Shown: positions 9,367 through 17,956, numbered from the stretch's first letter. The stretch: DNA of 64,000 nt from Streptomyces sp. LUP47B (GCF_001746295.1 NZ_MJAH01000001.1:398468-462467); one strand, 5' to 3'. A program made the numbers and translations. The notes: generated by a model not told the origin, from the letters alone.

Positions 9367-9407
9367 GGTGGTTCTCCTGTGCAGGTGATCAGCGGGAGGG
9401 GTCGGGT

Positions 9408-9911
9408 TCAGATGAGGTGTTCGATGCCGTCGGTGGACTCGGCCGCGGTGCCGAAGCGGCTCCAGGCGTAGGTGAGGGCGTCGCCGTCGCGGTGGCCGAG
9501 GTCGGTGACGCGGCCGACGAGAAGGGTGTGGTCTCCGCCGTCGTACGCCTGCCACGGCTCGCACTCCACCCATGCCAGGGGGTTCGTGAGGCGGGGCACC
9601 CGGGCCGCGGTCGCCCAGCGCGGCTCGGTGGCACCCTGCGCCCCGGCGAACAGCCGGGCCAGCGGCTCCTGTTCGGCGCCGAGGATGTTGACGCAGAAGG
9701 AGCTGTCGATCAGCTGGTCGTGGCAGCGGGCGCGTCGGGCGACGCTGACGAGCACCAGCGCGGGATCGGCGGAGACGGAGGTGAAGGAGTTCATCGTCGC
9801 GCCCCGGGGACCGTCCTCGCCCGCGTACGTCACGACGGTGACGCCGGTGGCGAACCGGGACATGCAGGCGCGCAGGGCGCCAGGGCTGGGAGGGGCGAGG
9901 GCTCGGGACAT
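9408..9911 (-). CDS. hpaC: Flavin reductase partner of HpaB
   Basis: A 167-residue flavin-reductase-domain protein (MSRFATGVTVVTYAG, ATMNSFTSVSADPALVLVSV, FCVNILGAEQEPLARLFAG) of the HpaC class, which uses NAD(P)H to reduce free flavin for the oxygenase. It is the first gene of the six-gene operon. Reading the minus strand, AAGGAG lies eight bases before the ATG. A strong 18-bp palindrome sits about 115 bases upstream. Oxygenase and reductase occur here in the order reductase-oxygenase. Confidence 0.9.
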   Translation of the reverse strand: MSRALAPPSPGALRACMSRFATGVTVVTYAGEDGPRGATMNSFTSVSADPALVLVSVARRARCHDQLIDSSFCVNILGAEQEPLARLFAGAQGATEPRWATAARVPRLTNPLAWVECEPWQAYDGGDHTLLVGRVTDLGHRDGDALTYAWSRFGTAAESTDGIEHLI

Positions 9912-10026
9912 GAGGAGGACTCCTTGAGTCGATCGTCGGCTGTGCCCTCTGGCAAAGGGCCGGACAGGGGCGGCGCCGGCCCAGCAGGGCTGGGGACGAA
10001 GCGGGCAAGATCCTGATCAAAGCATG

Positions 10027-10044
10027 TAATCAAAGCTTTGATTA
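10027..10044. promoter_or_regulatory. 18-bp perfect palindrome upstream of the hpa operon
   Basis: TAATCAAAGCTTTGATTA is a perfect inverted repeat in an AT-rich patch within GC-rich DNA. It is followed, reading toward hpaC, by another half-site copy of ATCAAAGC at 10016-10023. Its position about 115 bases upstream of hpaC, between the hpa operon and the MBL hydrolase gene, suits an operator. The cognate regulator is not identified; the TetR at 2166-2777 is the nearest candidate. Confidence 0.6.
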
Positions 10045-10094
10045 TTTGGACGGTACCGGTGCCGACCGCTCCTGGGAAGACCGGAGCGGAGAAT

Positions 10095-10724
10095 TCAGTG
10101 ACCGCGGACGATCCACTCCCCCAGATGCGGAGCCTCGGCCCCGATGGTCGTGGCCGCTCCGTGCCCCGTACGCACCCGGGTGTCCGGCGGCAGGGACAGG
10201 AGTTCGCTGCGGATCGAACGGATGATGGTGGGGAAGTCCGAGAACGACCGCCCGGTGGCACCCGGGCCGCCGGCGAAGAGCGTGTCACCGGTGAACACGG
10301 TGCCGAGGTCGGGCGCGTACAGACAGATGGCCCCGGGGCTGTGGCCGGGCGTGTGCAGCACGATGAGTTCCGTACCGGCGACCGTGAGCCGACGCCGGTC
10401 GGAAAGGTAACCGTCCGGGGATCTGTCCGGGTGGACGTTCCGCCACAGCAGGCGGTCGTCCAGGTGGAGAAGGACAGGCGCACCGGTGCGGGCGGCGAGC
10501 GCCGGGGCGGCGTTGATGTGGTCGTTGTGCCCATGCGTGCACACGATCGCTGTCAGTCGACGCTCGCCGACGGCTGCGGCGATCGCGTCCGCGTCGTGGG
10601 AGGCGTCGATGACGAGGGCCTCCTCGTCGTTCCCGACGATCCAGACGTTGTTGTCCACGCCCCATGTACCGCCGTCGAGGGTGAACTCCCCGGTGGTGAC
10701 GACATGCTCGACTCGTGCGGCCAC
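10095..10724 (-). CDS. MBL-fold hydrolase, probable S-formylmycothiol hydrolase
   Basis: A 209-residue metallo-beta-lactamase-fold protein with the zinc signature THGHNDH and later HTPGHSPG and FTGDTLFAGG. It begins with GTG directly after the stop of the S-(hydroxymethyl)mycothiol dehydrogenase gene. In many actinobacteria an MBL hydrolase of this type accompanies that dehydrogenase. The natural role is hydrolysis of the S-formylmycothiol thioester to formate and mycothiol; this is inferred from the pairing, since the fold alone also fits glyoxalase II-like thioesterases. Confidence 0.8.
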   Translation of the reverse strand: MAARVEHVVTTGEFTLDGGTWGVDNNVWIVGNDEEALVIDASHDADAIAAAVGERRLTAIVCTHGHNDHINAAPALAARTGAPVLLHLDDRLLWRNVHPDRSPDGYLSDRRRLTVAGTELIVLHTPGHSPGAICLYAPDLGTVFTGDTLFAGGPGATGRSFSDFPTIIRSIRSELLSLPPDTRVRTGHGAATTIGAEAPHLGEWIVRGH

Positions 10725-11807
10725 TCAGAACACCACCACGGACCGCAGCACCTCACCTGAGTGCATCTTCTCGAAGGCCTTCTCCACCTCGTCGAGAGCG
10801 ATCGTTTCGGTGACGAAGGCGTCCAGGTCCAGTCGCCCCTGCCGGTACAGGTCGACCAGCATCGGGAAGTCCCTCGAGGGCAGGCAGTCGCCGTACCAGG
10901 AGGACTTCAGCGCCCCACCGCGGCCGAAGACGTCCAGCAGCGGCAGCTCCAGCTTCATGTCCGGAGCCGGGACACCCACCAGTACGACGGTCCCGGCCAG
11001 GTCACGTGCGTGGAAGGCCTGCTGGTACGTCTCCGGACGGCCGACGGCATCGATCACCACGTCCGCTCCGTGCCCGCCGGTGAGCTCGCGGATCGCCGTC
11101 ACCGGGTCGGTGTCGCGGGAGTTGACGGTGTGTGTGGCGCCGAAAGTCTCGGCCAGGGCCAGCTTCCGGTCGTCGATGTCCACCGCGATGATCCTGCCCG
11201 CTCCGGCGAGGCGCGCACCGGCGATCGCCGCGTCGCCGACACCTCCGCAGCCGATCACCGCGACGCTCTGCCCCCTGCTGACGGGTGCGGTGTTGAGCGC
11301 GGCTCCCAGCCCGGCCATGAGCCCGCAGCCGAGGAGACCGGCCGCTTCGGGCCGGACCTGGGGGACCTTCGTGCACTGGCCTGCGGCCACGAGGGTCTTC
11401 TCGGCGAAGGCCCCGATACCGAGGGCGGGCGCCAACTCCGTGCCGTCCTTCAGCGTCATCTTCTGCCGTGCGTTGTGCGTGTCGAAGCAGTACCAGGGCT
11501 GCCCACGCCGACAGGCACGACAGCGACCGCACACCGCACGCCAGTTGAGGATGACGAAATCACCGGGGACGACGTCGGTGACGCCTTCACCAATCGCTTC
11601 GACGACTCCCGCGGCCTCGTGGCCGAGCAGGTAGGGGAAGTCGTCCCCGATGGCGCCCTCCCGGTAGTGCAGGTCGGTGTGGCACACCCCGCAGGCCTGC
11701 ACCCGCACCAGGGCCTCCCCCGGTCCGGGATCGGGCACCAGGATGGTCTCCACCGAGACAGGGGCGCCTTTGCTCCGGGCCAGGACAGCGCGGACTTCAT
11801 GAGACAT
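10725..11807 (-). CDS. mscR: S-(hydroxymethyl)mycothiol dehydrogenase
   Basis: A 360-residue zinc alcohol dehydrogenase that oxidises the adduct of formaldehyde and mycothiol. Catalytic-zinc residues lie in [12 protein letters not shown] and GHEAAGVV; the structural-zinc lobe is [15 protein letters not shown]. The NAD-binding motif is [10 protein letters not shown]. The stretch [19 protein letters not shown], with [10 protein letters not shown] after it, is the pattern I associate with this mycothiol-specific class rather than generic alcohol dehydrogenases. Mycothiol dependence itself marks an actinobacterium. It lies in the P450 operon, implying that the P450 releases formaldehyde. Confidence 0.88.
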   Translation of the reverse strand: MSHEVRAVLARSKGAPVSVETILVPDPGPGEALVRVQACGVCHTDLHYREGAIGDDFPYLLGHEAAGVVEAIGEGVTDVVPGDFVILNWRAVCGRCRACRRGQPWYCFDTHNARQKMTLKDGTELAPALGIGAFAEKTLVAAGQCTKVPQVRPEAAGLLGCGLMAGLGAALNTAPVSRGQSVAVIGCGGVGDAAIAGARLAGAGRIIAVDIDDRKLALAETFGATHTVNSRDTDPVTAIRELTGGHGADVVIDAVGRPETYQQAFHARDLAGTVVLVGVPAPDMKLELPLLDVFGRGGALKSSWYGDCLPSRDFPMLVDLYRQGRLDLDAFVTETIALDEVEKAFEKMHSGEVLRSVVVF

Positions 11808-11869
11808 GTCTGTGTTCCTCTGGAAGGGTTCCTCTGGAAAGTTGAGTGGGTCGGCTACGCGCGACCGGG

Positions 11870-13051
11870 CTACCGGATGCTCCAGGCGCCGCGGAGGTCC
11901 CGCCGCAGCCGTCCGAACTCCCTTGGGCTGTCCACCGCGAGGACGCCGGAGATCTCGCCGTCGCGCCGGTACACGGCTGCTAAGCTGTCGTCGAAGGAGC
12001 CGGAGACGAGTTCGAGCACGTCGTCGACGCCAGGTCGGCCGGCGATCTGGAGGTGGACCCCGTACTGGTCCGACCACACATAAGGCAGCGGGTCGTGGAC
12101 CGGTTGCGCGATGGGGTCCTGCCCTCGCAACGTGGCCAGCAGCGATCCGGCCGCGATGACCGGCATGTCCCGCGCGTTGGTCCAGTGCTCGATGCGCAGC
12201 CGCCCCCCGCGGCAGCGGTACGCGGCCACGTCGCCCGCCGCGACGACCCCGGGCACGGTGGTCCGGCACCGCTCGTCCGTGAGGACGCCGTTGTCGCAGG
12301 CGACACCGGAACCCGTCAGCCACTCGGTGTTGGGCACGGCTCCCACGCCGACGACCACCACGTCCGCGGGAAGGAGGCGGCCGTCGGACAACTCCACCGC
12401 TCGCACCCCGTCCTCGCCGACGAGGCCCGTGACACCCACGCCGGTCACCAGAGCGACCCCGTGGTCCGTGTGCAGGCGGCCAAGGATGTCGGCTGCGTCG
12501 GGCCCCAACTGACGTAGCAGCGGTTTCTGTTCGTACTCGACGATGGTCACCTCGTGTCCGAGGGCACGCGCCGAGGAAGCGACCTCCGCGCCGATGAACC
12601 CGCCTCCCACCACGACGACCCGTCCGGGACGGGACAGGTCCTCGCGCAACCGGTGTGCGTCGTCGAGCGTGCGGAGGGTGTGCACCCCCCGCAGCCGCGG
12701 CATCCCGGGGAGGGTGCGCGCGCGGGCTCCCGTCGCGATGACCACACCGTCCGCGTGCAGGGTTCGCCCATCGGCGAGGGTGAGCGCCCGTGAGGCCGGA
12801 TCGAGGGCAGTGGCGCGGGTACCGAGCAGCCATTCGGCGTCGAGCACGGCACGCAGGTCTTCGTCCGTCAGCGCGATGTCCTGGCTCTCGCACTTGCCCA
12901 GCAGCACCTGCTTGGACAACGGAGGCCGGTCATAGGGCTGCGCGGCCTCCTCACCGACCAGCACAAGATGCCCGTCGTAGCCGTCGGTGCGGAGGGCTTC
13001 GGCGGCTCTGACGCCCGCCAGTCCGGTGCCGACGACGGCGATCGTGGTCAT
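11870..13051 (-). CDS. FAD-dependent ferredoxin reductase of a P450 system
   Basis: A 393-residue pyridine-nucleotide-disulphide-type oxidoreductase of the rhodocoxin/putidaredoxin reductase class. It has an N-terminal FAD dinucleotide fold ([17 protein letters not shown]), a central NAD(P)H fold ([14 protein letters not shown]) and the second FAD contact ([13 protein letters not shown]). It passes electrons from NAD(P)H to the Rieske ferredoxin encoded just upstream; the start overlaps that gene's stop as ATGA. A 62-base gap separates it from the mycothiol dehydrogenase gene. Confidence 0.88.
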   Translation of the reverse strand: MTTIAVVGTGLAGVRAAEALRTDGYDGHLVLVGEEAAQPYDRPPLSKQVLLGKCESQDIALTDEDLRAVLDAEWLLGTRATALDPASRALTLADGRTLHADGVVIATGARARTLPGMPRLRGVHTLRTLDDAHRLREDLSRPGRVVVVGGGFIGAEVASSARALGHEVTIVEYEQKPLLRQLGPDAADILGRLHTDHGVALVTGVGVTGLVGEDGVRAVELSDGRLLPADVVVVGVGAVPNTEWLTGSGVACDNGVLTDERCRTTVPGVVAAGDVAAYRCRGGRLRIEHWTNARDMPVIAAGSLLATLRGQDPIAQPVHDPLPYVWSDQYGVHLQIAGRPGVDDVLELVSGSFDDSLAAVYRRDGEISGVLAVDSPREFGRLRRDLRGAWSIR

Positions 13052-13386
13052 CGCGCGGTCTCCGTGGCCGGCGCCAACGACGCTGCGTCGACGCACACCA
13101 TGCCGTCGACGACCTGCACGACGTGGGTACGGATGGGCCGCCGCGCCGGCGGGCAGTCGGGCTTGCCGGTGCGCAGGTCGAAACGTGACTCGTGCAGCGG
13201 GCATTCGATCTCATGGCCGTCGAGCCAGCCGTCGGACAGCGAGGCGGTCTCGTGGGAGCAGGTGTCGTCGACACAGAAGACACGTTCGCCGACCTTGACG
13301 AGTGCCAGCGGCACCGGCACGTCGGGACTGGCGATCCGGGTGACCACACCGGGGGTGAGGTCCGCGATCGGACAGAGCTGTATCAC
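13048..13386 (-). CDS. Rieske-type [2Fe-2S] ferredoxin
   Basis: A 112-residue Rieske ferredoxin with ligands C43-S-H45 (DTCSHETASL) and C62-P-L-H65 (IECPLHESRFD). It has no membrane anchor, so it is a soluble electron carrier. Its GTG start overlaps the P450 stop as GTGA and its own stop overlaps the reductase start, giving a coupled P450-ferredoxin-reductase trio. Actinobacterial P450s more often pair with [3Fe-4S] or plant-type [2Fe-2S] ferredoxins, so a Rieske partner is notable. Confidence 0.88.
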   Translation of the reverse strand: MIQLCPIADLTPGVVTRIASPDVPVPLALVKVGERVFCVDDTCSHETASLSDGWLDGHEIECPLHESRFDLRTGKPDCPPARRPIRTHVVQVVDGMVCVDAASLAPATETAR

Positions 13387-14576
13387 TGTGCCGCTCCCTT
13401 CACGCCCCGGGCGTCGTGACGCATGAGGACCGATTCCGGTCCGCGGAACATCCAGCCGACGAGGTTCGGAGTGCTGGTGACGCGCAGCCCGGTGAGCGAG
13501 TTGAACAGTGCGGGCACCGCGGTACGGAGCTGCTCCCGCGCCAGATAGGTGCCGAGGCAGTAGTGGGCGCCGAGCGAGAAGGCCAGGTGGTCCGACAGTT
13601 CGGGACGGTCGATGTCGAAGGCGTCGGGGGCGGCGAACTTCCGGTCGTCCCGGTTGGCCGACGCGGCGAGCGCGAGCAGCTTGTCCCCGGCCCGCAAGGT
13701 CACGTCCCCCACCGTGTGGTCGACGGCGAGTTGGCGCGGAAAGGCGCCGACGGGGGTCAGCCAGCGCATCGTCTCCTCGATGGCCGCGTCGAGGGCCTCG
13801 CAGTCGGTCAGTACGCGGTCGCGCAGCTGGGGCTGTTCACACAGCTGCCACACGAGGGTGGCCAGTGCGTGCCAGGGCTCGTTGAAGCCGCCGGAGATCA
13901 TCAGACGCACCTGGGTGGCGATCTCCTCGGCCGTCAGCGGCTCGGCGAGTTCGGCGTGCACCATCGCGGAGATCACGGTGTGGTCCGGTACGGCCGTCAC
14001 GCGGGCGACGGCCTCGCGGACCAGCTCCCCCACCTCGGTGCTGGCGCGTCCGGCCCGCTCCCAGACCTCGGGGTCGTCGTCGTGGTTGGCCAGGCCCGCG
14101 ATGAAGGCACGCGACCACTCGACCACCTGCTCGGTGGTCACGTCGGGCAGCCCCGCCGTCCGCATCAGCGCCTGAGCGGCGAACGGCGCCGCGAAGTCCG
14201 ACACCAGGTCGAACTCCGGCTTCTCGGCCAACCGCCCGGCGAGTTCCGTGGCGTGCGAGGTGAGCCCCGCGGACCACTGCTGACGCACGTTGCGGCGCTT
14301 CAGCGGGCCGTCCACCGCCGAGCGCAGCCTGCGGTGGGCGTCGCCGTCGGTACGGATCATGACCAGACCCATGGTGCGTTCGGCGAGGGAGTTCTCCTGG
14401 TGCGCGGTGAAGATCTCGGGGTGCTCGTCGACGAAGACGACGTCCTCGTAGCGGCTGACGAGCCACAGACCGAGCCCGTCCGACCAGGCCCAGGGCTCGT
14501 CGTCCCTGAGTTCGCGGTAGACGGGATACGGGTCGGCGTAGAGGTCTTTGCTGGTGAGATTGCGGGCGATGGACAT
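13383..14576 (-). CDS. Cytochrome P450, probable demethylase
   Basis: A 397-residue soluble class I P450. The haem-ligand motif FSLGAHYCLG places C340; the K-helix ExxR is E268-R271. The I-helix reads MISGGFNEPWHALATL, so the usual acid-Thr pair is replaced by NEP. This recalls the QEP of the guaiacol O-demethylase GcoA, and the flanking K-helix sequence is also similar in style. Together with the downstream formaldehyde-oxidising genes this points to O- or N-demethylation of a small substrate. The substrate cannot be told from the sequence. It is first in the operon and divergent from a LysR gene. Confidence 0.85.
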   Translation of the reverse strand: MSIARNLTSKDLYADPYPVYRELRDDEPWAWSDGLGLWLVSRYEDVVFVDEHPEIFTAHQENSLAERTMGLVMIRTDGDAHRRLRSAVDGPLKRRNVRQQWSAGLTSHATELAGRLAEKPEFDLVSDFAAPFAAQALMRTAGLPDVTTEQVVEWSRAFIAGLANHDDDPEVWERAGRASTEVGELVREAVARVTAVPDHTVISAMVHAELAEPLTAEEIATQVRLMISGGFNEPWHALATLVWQLCEQPQLRDRVLTDCEALDAAIEETMRWLTPVGAFPRQLAVDHTVGDVTLRAGDKLLALAASANRDDRKFAAPDAFDIDRPELSDHLAFSLGAHYCLGTYLAREQLRTAVPALFNSLTGLRVTSTPNLVGWMFRGPESVLMRHDARGVKGAAQ

Positions 14577-14671
14577 GGCGGCTCCTCACGTGTCGGCGAC
14601 ATCCGGACAGGGGATGTCCGCCGCATCGGGCTGCAACGACTGTGCGGTACGCCGCCTGAGCACGGAATACT

Positions 14672-14682
14672 CTGGAATCCAG
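14672..14682. promoter_or_regulatory. Palindrome in the P450/LysR divergent intergenic region
   Basis: CTGGAATCCAG is an 11-bp perfect palindrome located 43 bases before the LysR start and 96 bases from the P450 start. LysR proteins typically bind short interrupted dyads in exactly this position between the regulator gene and its divergent target. No second footprint is obvious to me. Confidence 0.35.
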
Positions 14683-14724
14683 CAATGCGCCGACAACAAC
14701 CACAGGAATCCTGAGGTATGGACC

Positions 14725-15654
14725 ATGACGCTCTCTCTGCGCCAGCTCCGGTTCTTCGTGGCGGCGGCCGAGGCCGGAACCATCGCGGGCGCCGCGGCGC
14801 ACGAGCACATCTCCCAGTCGACGATCGCCCTGGCCGTCAGCGAGCTAGAGCGCACCCTCGGCGTCCAGCTGTTCCTGCGTCGCCAGGCCAAAGGGCTGAC
14901 GATCACTCAGGCCGGCCTGGCCGTGCTCGCCGACGCGCGCCCGCTGCTCGCTCACGCGGACGAACTCGTGTCCAGTGCACGCAACCTGGGCGGGGAGCTC
15001 TCCGGGAACCTGACGGTCGGCTGCTACACGACCCTGGCCCCGTTCCTGATGCCCGGCGTCCTGGAGGGTTTCGCCACCGAACATCCGACGGTGCGGCTGA
15101 GCTTCACGGAGGGCACTCAGGTGGAACTGCAGGAGAAACTCCTCGACGGCAGCTGCGAGATGGCCCTGCTGTACGACCTCGACGTGCAGCCGGGCATTCA
15201 GCAGGAGACGCTGTACGTCACCCGGCCGCATCTGCTCCTGCCCCGCACGCACCCCCTGGCCGGACAGGCGCCGGTGAGCCTGCGCGACCTCGCGGACGAA
15301 CCGATGGTCATGCTCGACAACCCGCCGAGCCTGCACTACTTCACGGAGCTGCTCGCCTCGCTCGGCATTCGGCCGGTGATCCGGCACACGACGAGCAGCT
15401 TCGAGACGGTGCGGTCACTGGTGGCCCGGGGCCTCGGCTACTCACTTCTGATCCAGCGGCCCGCCTCCGGCATCAGCCACGAGGGCGTACCGCTGGCCGA
15501 ATGCGAGATCCGGGAGGAGGTGCCGGACATGCCCGTGCTGCTCGCCTGGCCCGCCCGCGCCAACCTCACCAGACGAGCCAAGGCGTTCGCCGACTTCTGC
15601 CGCCGGGCCCTTGAGGACGGGCCGGTACGGCCGGCGGTCGGGGACCACGCGTGA
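14725..15654 (+). CDS. LysR-family transcriptional regulator
   Basis: A 309-residue LysR regulator: N-terminal winged helix (LRQLRFFVAAAEAGTIAGAA, HISQSTIALAVSELERTLG) followed by a two-lobed effector domain (about 90-300; LTVGCYTTLAPFLMPGVLEG). The start MTLSLRQLRFF fits the family; an ATG at 14718 is in another frame. Divergent to the P450 operon with about 150 bases between them, so it most likely controls P450 expression in response to the substrate. It may also influence the downstream ornithine-cyclodeaminase-like gene. Confidence 0.88.
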   Translation: MTLSLRQLRFFVAAAEAGTIAGAAAHEHISQSTIALAVSELERTLGVQLFLRRQAKGLTITQAGLAVLADARPLLAHADELVSSARNLGGELSGNLTVGCYTTLAPFLMPGVLEGFATEHPTVRLSFTEGTQVELQEKLLDGSCEMALLYDLDVQPGIQQETLYVTRPHLLLPRTHPLAGQAPVSLRDLADEPMVMLDNPPSLHYFTELLASLGIRPVIRHTTSSFETVRSLVARGLGYSLLIQRPASGISHEGVPLAECEIREEVPDMPVLLAWPARANLTRRAKAFADFCRRALEDGPVRPAVGDHA

Positions 15655-15747
15655 TCCGCTTCGGGGAGATCTCGGCGTAGCCACCTTTATTGAAAGGCGC
15701 GCACGGGATTGCGGACAGTGCGACCGCCATTTAATGTGAGCGCTAAT

Positions 15748-15764
15748 CGAAACGATACGTACCG
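15748..15764. promoter_or_regulatory. Copy f of the 17-bp CGAWACG-N3-CGTWYCG operator
   Basis: CGAAACG-ATA-CGTACCG lies 163 bases before the start of the ornithine-cyclodeaminase-like gene and about 95 bases after the LysR stop. The left half-site is perfect, the right half has one deviation from CGTATCG. Its first 12 bases are identical to those of the fully symmetrical copy at 57463-57479. Confidence 0.5.
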
Positions 15765-15927
15765 CATCGGAGGAGTGGGCCGGTCGCTCGACTCGTGCCC
15801 CACCGGCTCCCCCGCGATCTGCTCGGCCCCGCCGTCAACGAGCCCATGCGCACGAGGAGATGGCGTATTCCGGCCTGTCGCGCCCCCCCTCCTCCGGTCG
15901 ACCGGCTCACCCGCAAGGAGCTTCCCC

Positions 15928-16914
15928 ATGGCCGTGTATCTCACCGACGACGACGTCCGTTCCCTGCTCGACTGGGAGTCCGCGCTGAAGGCTCTGCACG
16001 AGGCCTACGCCGCTCCGGTCTCCGAAGCGCACTTTCCCCCGCGGACGATGGCCAGGGGCGAGCAGGAGTGGATGCGCACCCTCAGCGGGATACTCCCGAG
16101 CAGCGGTGTGATGGGAGCCAAGCTCATCGCCGTGTCGAACGGCAAGCGCAGGGGCGCCTACCTCGTGGCGCTGTTCGACCTCGAGACCACGGAGCTGGTC
16201 GCCCTGCTGGACGGCCGGTCGATCACGGGCTTCCGTACTGCGGCCACCTCGGCCCTCGCCGTCCGGTTCCTGGCGCCGCAAAGGCCGCTCTCGGTCGCCG
16301 TCATCGGCTCGGGGTTCGAGGCGACGAATCACCTTCGGGCCCTGGCCGCGACGCGGGAGCTCACCTCCGTACGGGTCTACAGCCCGAGCCCGGCGAGCCG
16401 AGCCCGGTTCGCGGGGTCGTTCAGCGACCTGGCGGCCGATGTGGTCCCCGCCGACGCGCCCGAGGACGCGGTCGACGGCGTGGATCTGGTGCTGTGCGCC
16501 GCACGGTCCCGGGACGAGACGCCCACCGTTCGCGGCACCTGGCTCAAGCCGGGGACGACCGTCGTGTCCATCGGGTCGACGCTGCCCGAGCAGCGTGAAC
16601 TCGACCCTGTCGCCATCGACCGCGCGGATGTCGTGGTGTGCGACCTTGTCGACGAAGTCGCCCACGAGACCGGCGACTTCATCGCCGCACGCGCCGAGGG
16701 CGTGGAGTTCACCGACAAGCTCGTGTCTCTCGCCGACGTGGTCTCCGGCCGCGCACCGGGCCGGACCGGAACCGATGACATCGTGCTCTACAAGTCGGTC
16801 GGGTCCGCTCTGCAGGATCTGACGGTGGCGGCACTGTGCGCGCGTCTCGCGGGCGAACGGGGCGCGGGTGTGTCTCTGGACGCCCGCATCAGTCGTGGCT
16901 TCCAAGAACACTGA
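15928..16914 (+). CDS. Ornithine cyclodeaminase / mu-crystallin family protein
   Basis: A 328-residue NAD(P)-binding protein of the ornithine cyclodeaminase/mu-crystallin family (TRMARGEQEWMRTL-type region, LLDGRSITGFRTAATSALAV, Rossmann motif VAVIGSGFEATNHLRAL, GTDDIVLYKSVGSALQDL). Family members deaminate ornithine, reduce cyclic imines or act on N-alkyl amino acids. Beside a demethylase-type P450 and an N-methylglutamate-like cluster, an imine or amino acid dehydrogenase role is plausible. AAGGAG at 15915-15920 fixes the ATG; the frame is open further upstream without coding features. A hairpin follows the stop. Confidence 0.82.
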   Translation: MAVYLTDDDVRSLLDWESALKALHEAYAAPVSEAHFPPRTMARGEQEWMRTLSGILPSSGVMGAKLIAVSNGKRRGAYLVALFDLETTELVALLDGRSITGFRTAATSALAVRFLAPQRPLSVAVIGSGFEATNHLRALAATRELTSVRVYSPSPASRARFAGSFSDLAADVVPADAPEDAVDGVDLVLCAARSRDETPTVRGTWLKPGTTVVSIGSTLPEQRELDPVAIDRADVVVCDLVDEVAHETGDFIAARAEGVEFTDKLVSLADVVSGRAPGRTGTDDIVLYKSVGSALQDLTVAALCARLAGERGAGVSLDARISRGFQEH

Positions 16915-16948
16915 ACGGTCATCAGCGGCTTGAGCCGGGCCACTACGG

Positions 16949-16987
16949 CCCCCGGGGGTGGTAGCCGCAGAGCTGCCACCCCGGGGG
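16949..16987 (+). terminator. Intrinsic terminator hairpin after the ornithine-cyclodeaminase-like gene
   Basis: CCCCCGGGGGTGG pairs with CCACCCCGGGGG across a 14-base loop, a 12-bp stem with one bulged G. It starts 34 bases after the stop codon. It lies between convergent genes, so it may end transcripts from both sides; the rest of the gap to 17208 shows no gene. Confidence 0.65.
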
Positions 16988-17207
16988 CGGTCCGAACTCG
17001 CCGACGCCGACGCGGCCACGTGCGTGATGTATGAGAACACCCCCGCCGACAGGTCCTTTCGGCTCGGCCGCGCCCAGTACCTCGAAGGTGATCTCCGCGC
17101 CCCCGCTGTAGCTCGCGTCCTGACCACGACTGCCACCCGCCCGCGGAGCAAGCGGCGCTCCAGAGGGCGGTGGCCGCGTGGTGGACGGCGGCGGCCAGGG
17201 GCGAGGG

Positions 17208-17759
17208 TCACGCCAGAGGGCCGCCCAGCAGTTCCGTGGCGGTCGTGACGCGGACGAGCGGCCGGTACAGGTCCATGACGCGCAGGGCCTGGGCGTGGTA
17301 GTCGTCGTCCACGCCCGCGCAGGCGTCGGCGACGACCAGCACCTCCACTCCGGCGTCGGCGGCGGCGAGCGCCGTGGACAGTACGCAGCAGTCGGTGCTG
17401 ACGCCTGCCAGGACCAGGCGGCCGCCTGGTGCGGCTCGGGCGGCGAGTTCGGGGGTCCACTTGCCGAGAGTGGACGCGTCCAGGACGTCGTGCGCGAGGG
17501 CCGCGAACTCGTCCGTCAGCCGCCAGAGCGGGGCGTCGGGCGGTTGGAGCGCGAAGGGCCAGCGGTCGTAGTAGGCGCGCCAGGCGCCGGTGGGCTGCGC
17601 GGGGGCGATGAAGCGGGTGAAGGTGACACGCTCGCCGAAGGCCGGCAGCAAGCGACGTACGCCTGCTGCCGCCTCGGTGTAGCGGGGAGCCGCCCAGGGG
17701 CTCGCGGGGTCGGCGAAGACGTCCTGCATGTCGATGACGGCAAGCCAGCCGGTCGTCAT
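17208..17759 (-). CDS. Isochorismatase-superfamily cysteine hydrolase
   Basis: A 183-residue cysteine hydrolase. The catalytic triad is visible: D10 (AVIDMQDVF), K100 (TLGKWTPE) and C125 (GVSTDCCVLST). The superfamily includes N-carbamoylsarcosine amidase, nicotinamidase, ureidoacrylate amidohydrolase and isochorismatase. Next to a sarcosine-oxidase-like gene, an amidase releasing an N-methyl amino acid is an attractive idea, but the protein is shorter than known carbamoylsarcosine amidases. It is coupled by ATGA to a 66-codon frame upstream and sits downstream of a well-formed promoter. Confidence 0.82.
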   Translation of the reverse strand: MTTGWLAVIDMQDVFADPASPWAAPRYTEAAAGVRRLLPAFGERVTFTRFIAPAQPTGAWRAYYDRWPFALQPPDAPLWRLTDEFAALAHDVLDASTLGKWTPELAARAAPGGRLVLAGVSTDCCVLSTALAAADAGVEVLVVADACAGVDDDYHAQALRVMDLYRPLVRVTTATELLGGPLA

Positions 17760-17956
17760 ACGGTCACCGCCCCCTCCTGTGCGCGGACGCGGTCCCGGCC
17801 CAGGGCAGGCGTGCCGAGGAAGCCGGGGGCAGTGGCAGTGGCAGTGGCAGGCAGGGTGAGCGGCAGCGGGACGGCGGGTACCTCGCCGTAACGGTCGTCG
17901 GGGTGGTGGAGGGACATCGGGCGGTCCGCTGTCGTGTCGGCTCGGTGTTCCGTCAT
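17756..17956 (-). CDS. Small 66-residue protein coupled to the cysteine hydrolase
   Basis: MTEHRADTTADRPMSLHHPD begins a 66-residue frame whose stop overlaps the hydrolase start as ATGA. It has no membrane segment or motif I recognise; the middle, TLPATATATAPGF, is encoded by tandem copies of GGCAGT (17828-17850 on the plus strand), a slippage-prone tract. It could be a real small subunit, a leader peptide or the shortened remains of a longer protein. It precedes the hydrolase on the same transcript. Confidence 0.45.
   Translation of the reverse strand: MTEHRADTTADRPMSLHHPDDRYGEVPAVPLPLTLPATATATAPGFLGTPALGRDRVRAQEGAVTV

Noticed and set aside
7891-9471. 526-codon plus-strand open frame opposite hpaB
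   Set aside because: Antisense shadow typical of high-GC DNA; hpaB on the other strand carries family motifs throughout.
10725-12893. Reading the mycothiol dehydrogenase frame as a 722-residue protein
   Set aside because: Residues before [10 protein letters not shown] are Arg/Pro-rich shadow of the ferredoxin reductase gene; a normal start lies at 11807.
13079-13095. Candidate eighth copy of the 17-bp operator class near the Rieske gene
   Set aside because: Checking CGAAACG occurrences, the only one here (13179-13185) is inside the Rieske coding sequence and lacks the CGT right arm (TGA-CTCGTGC follows).
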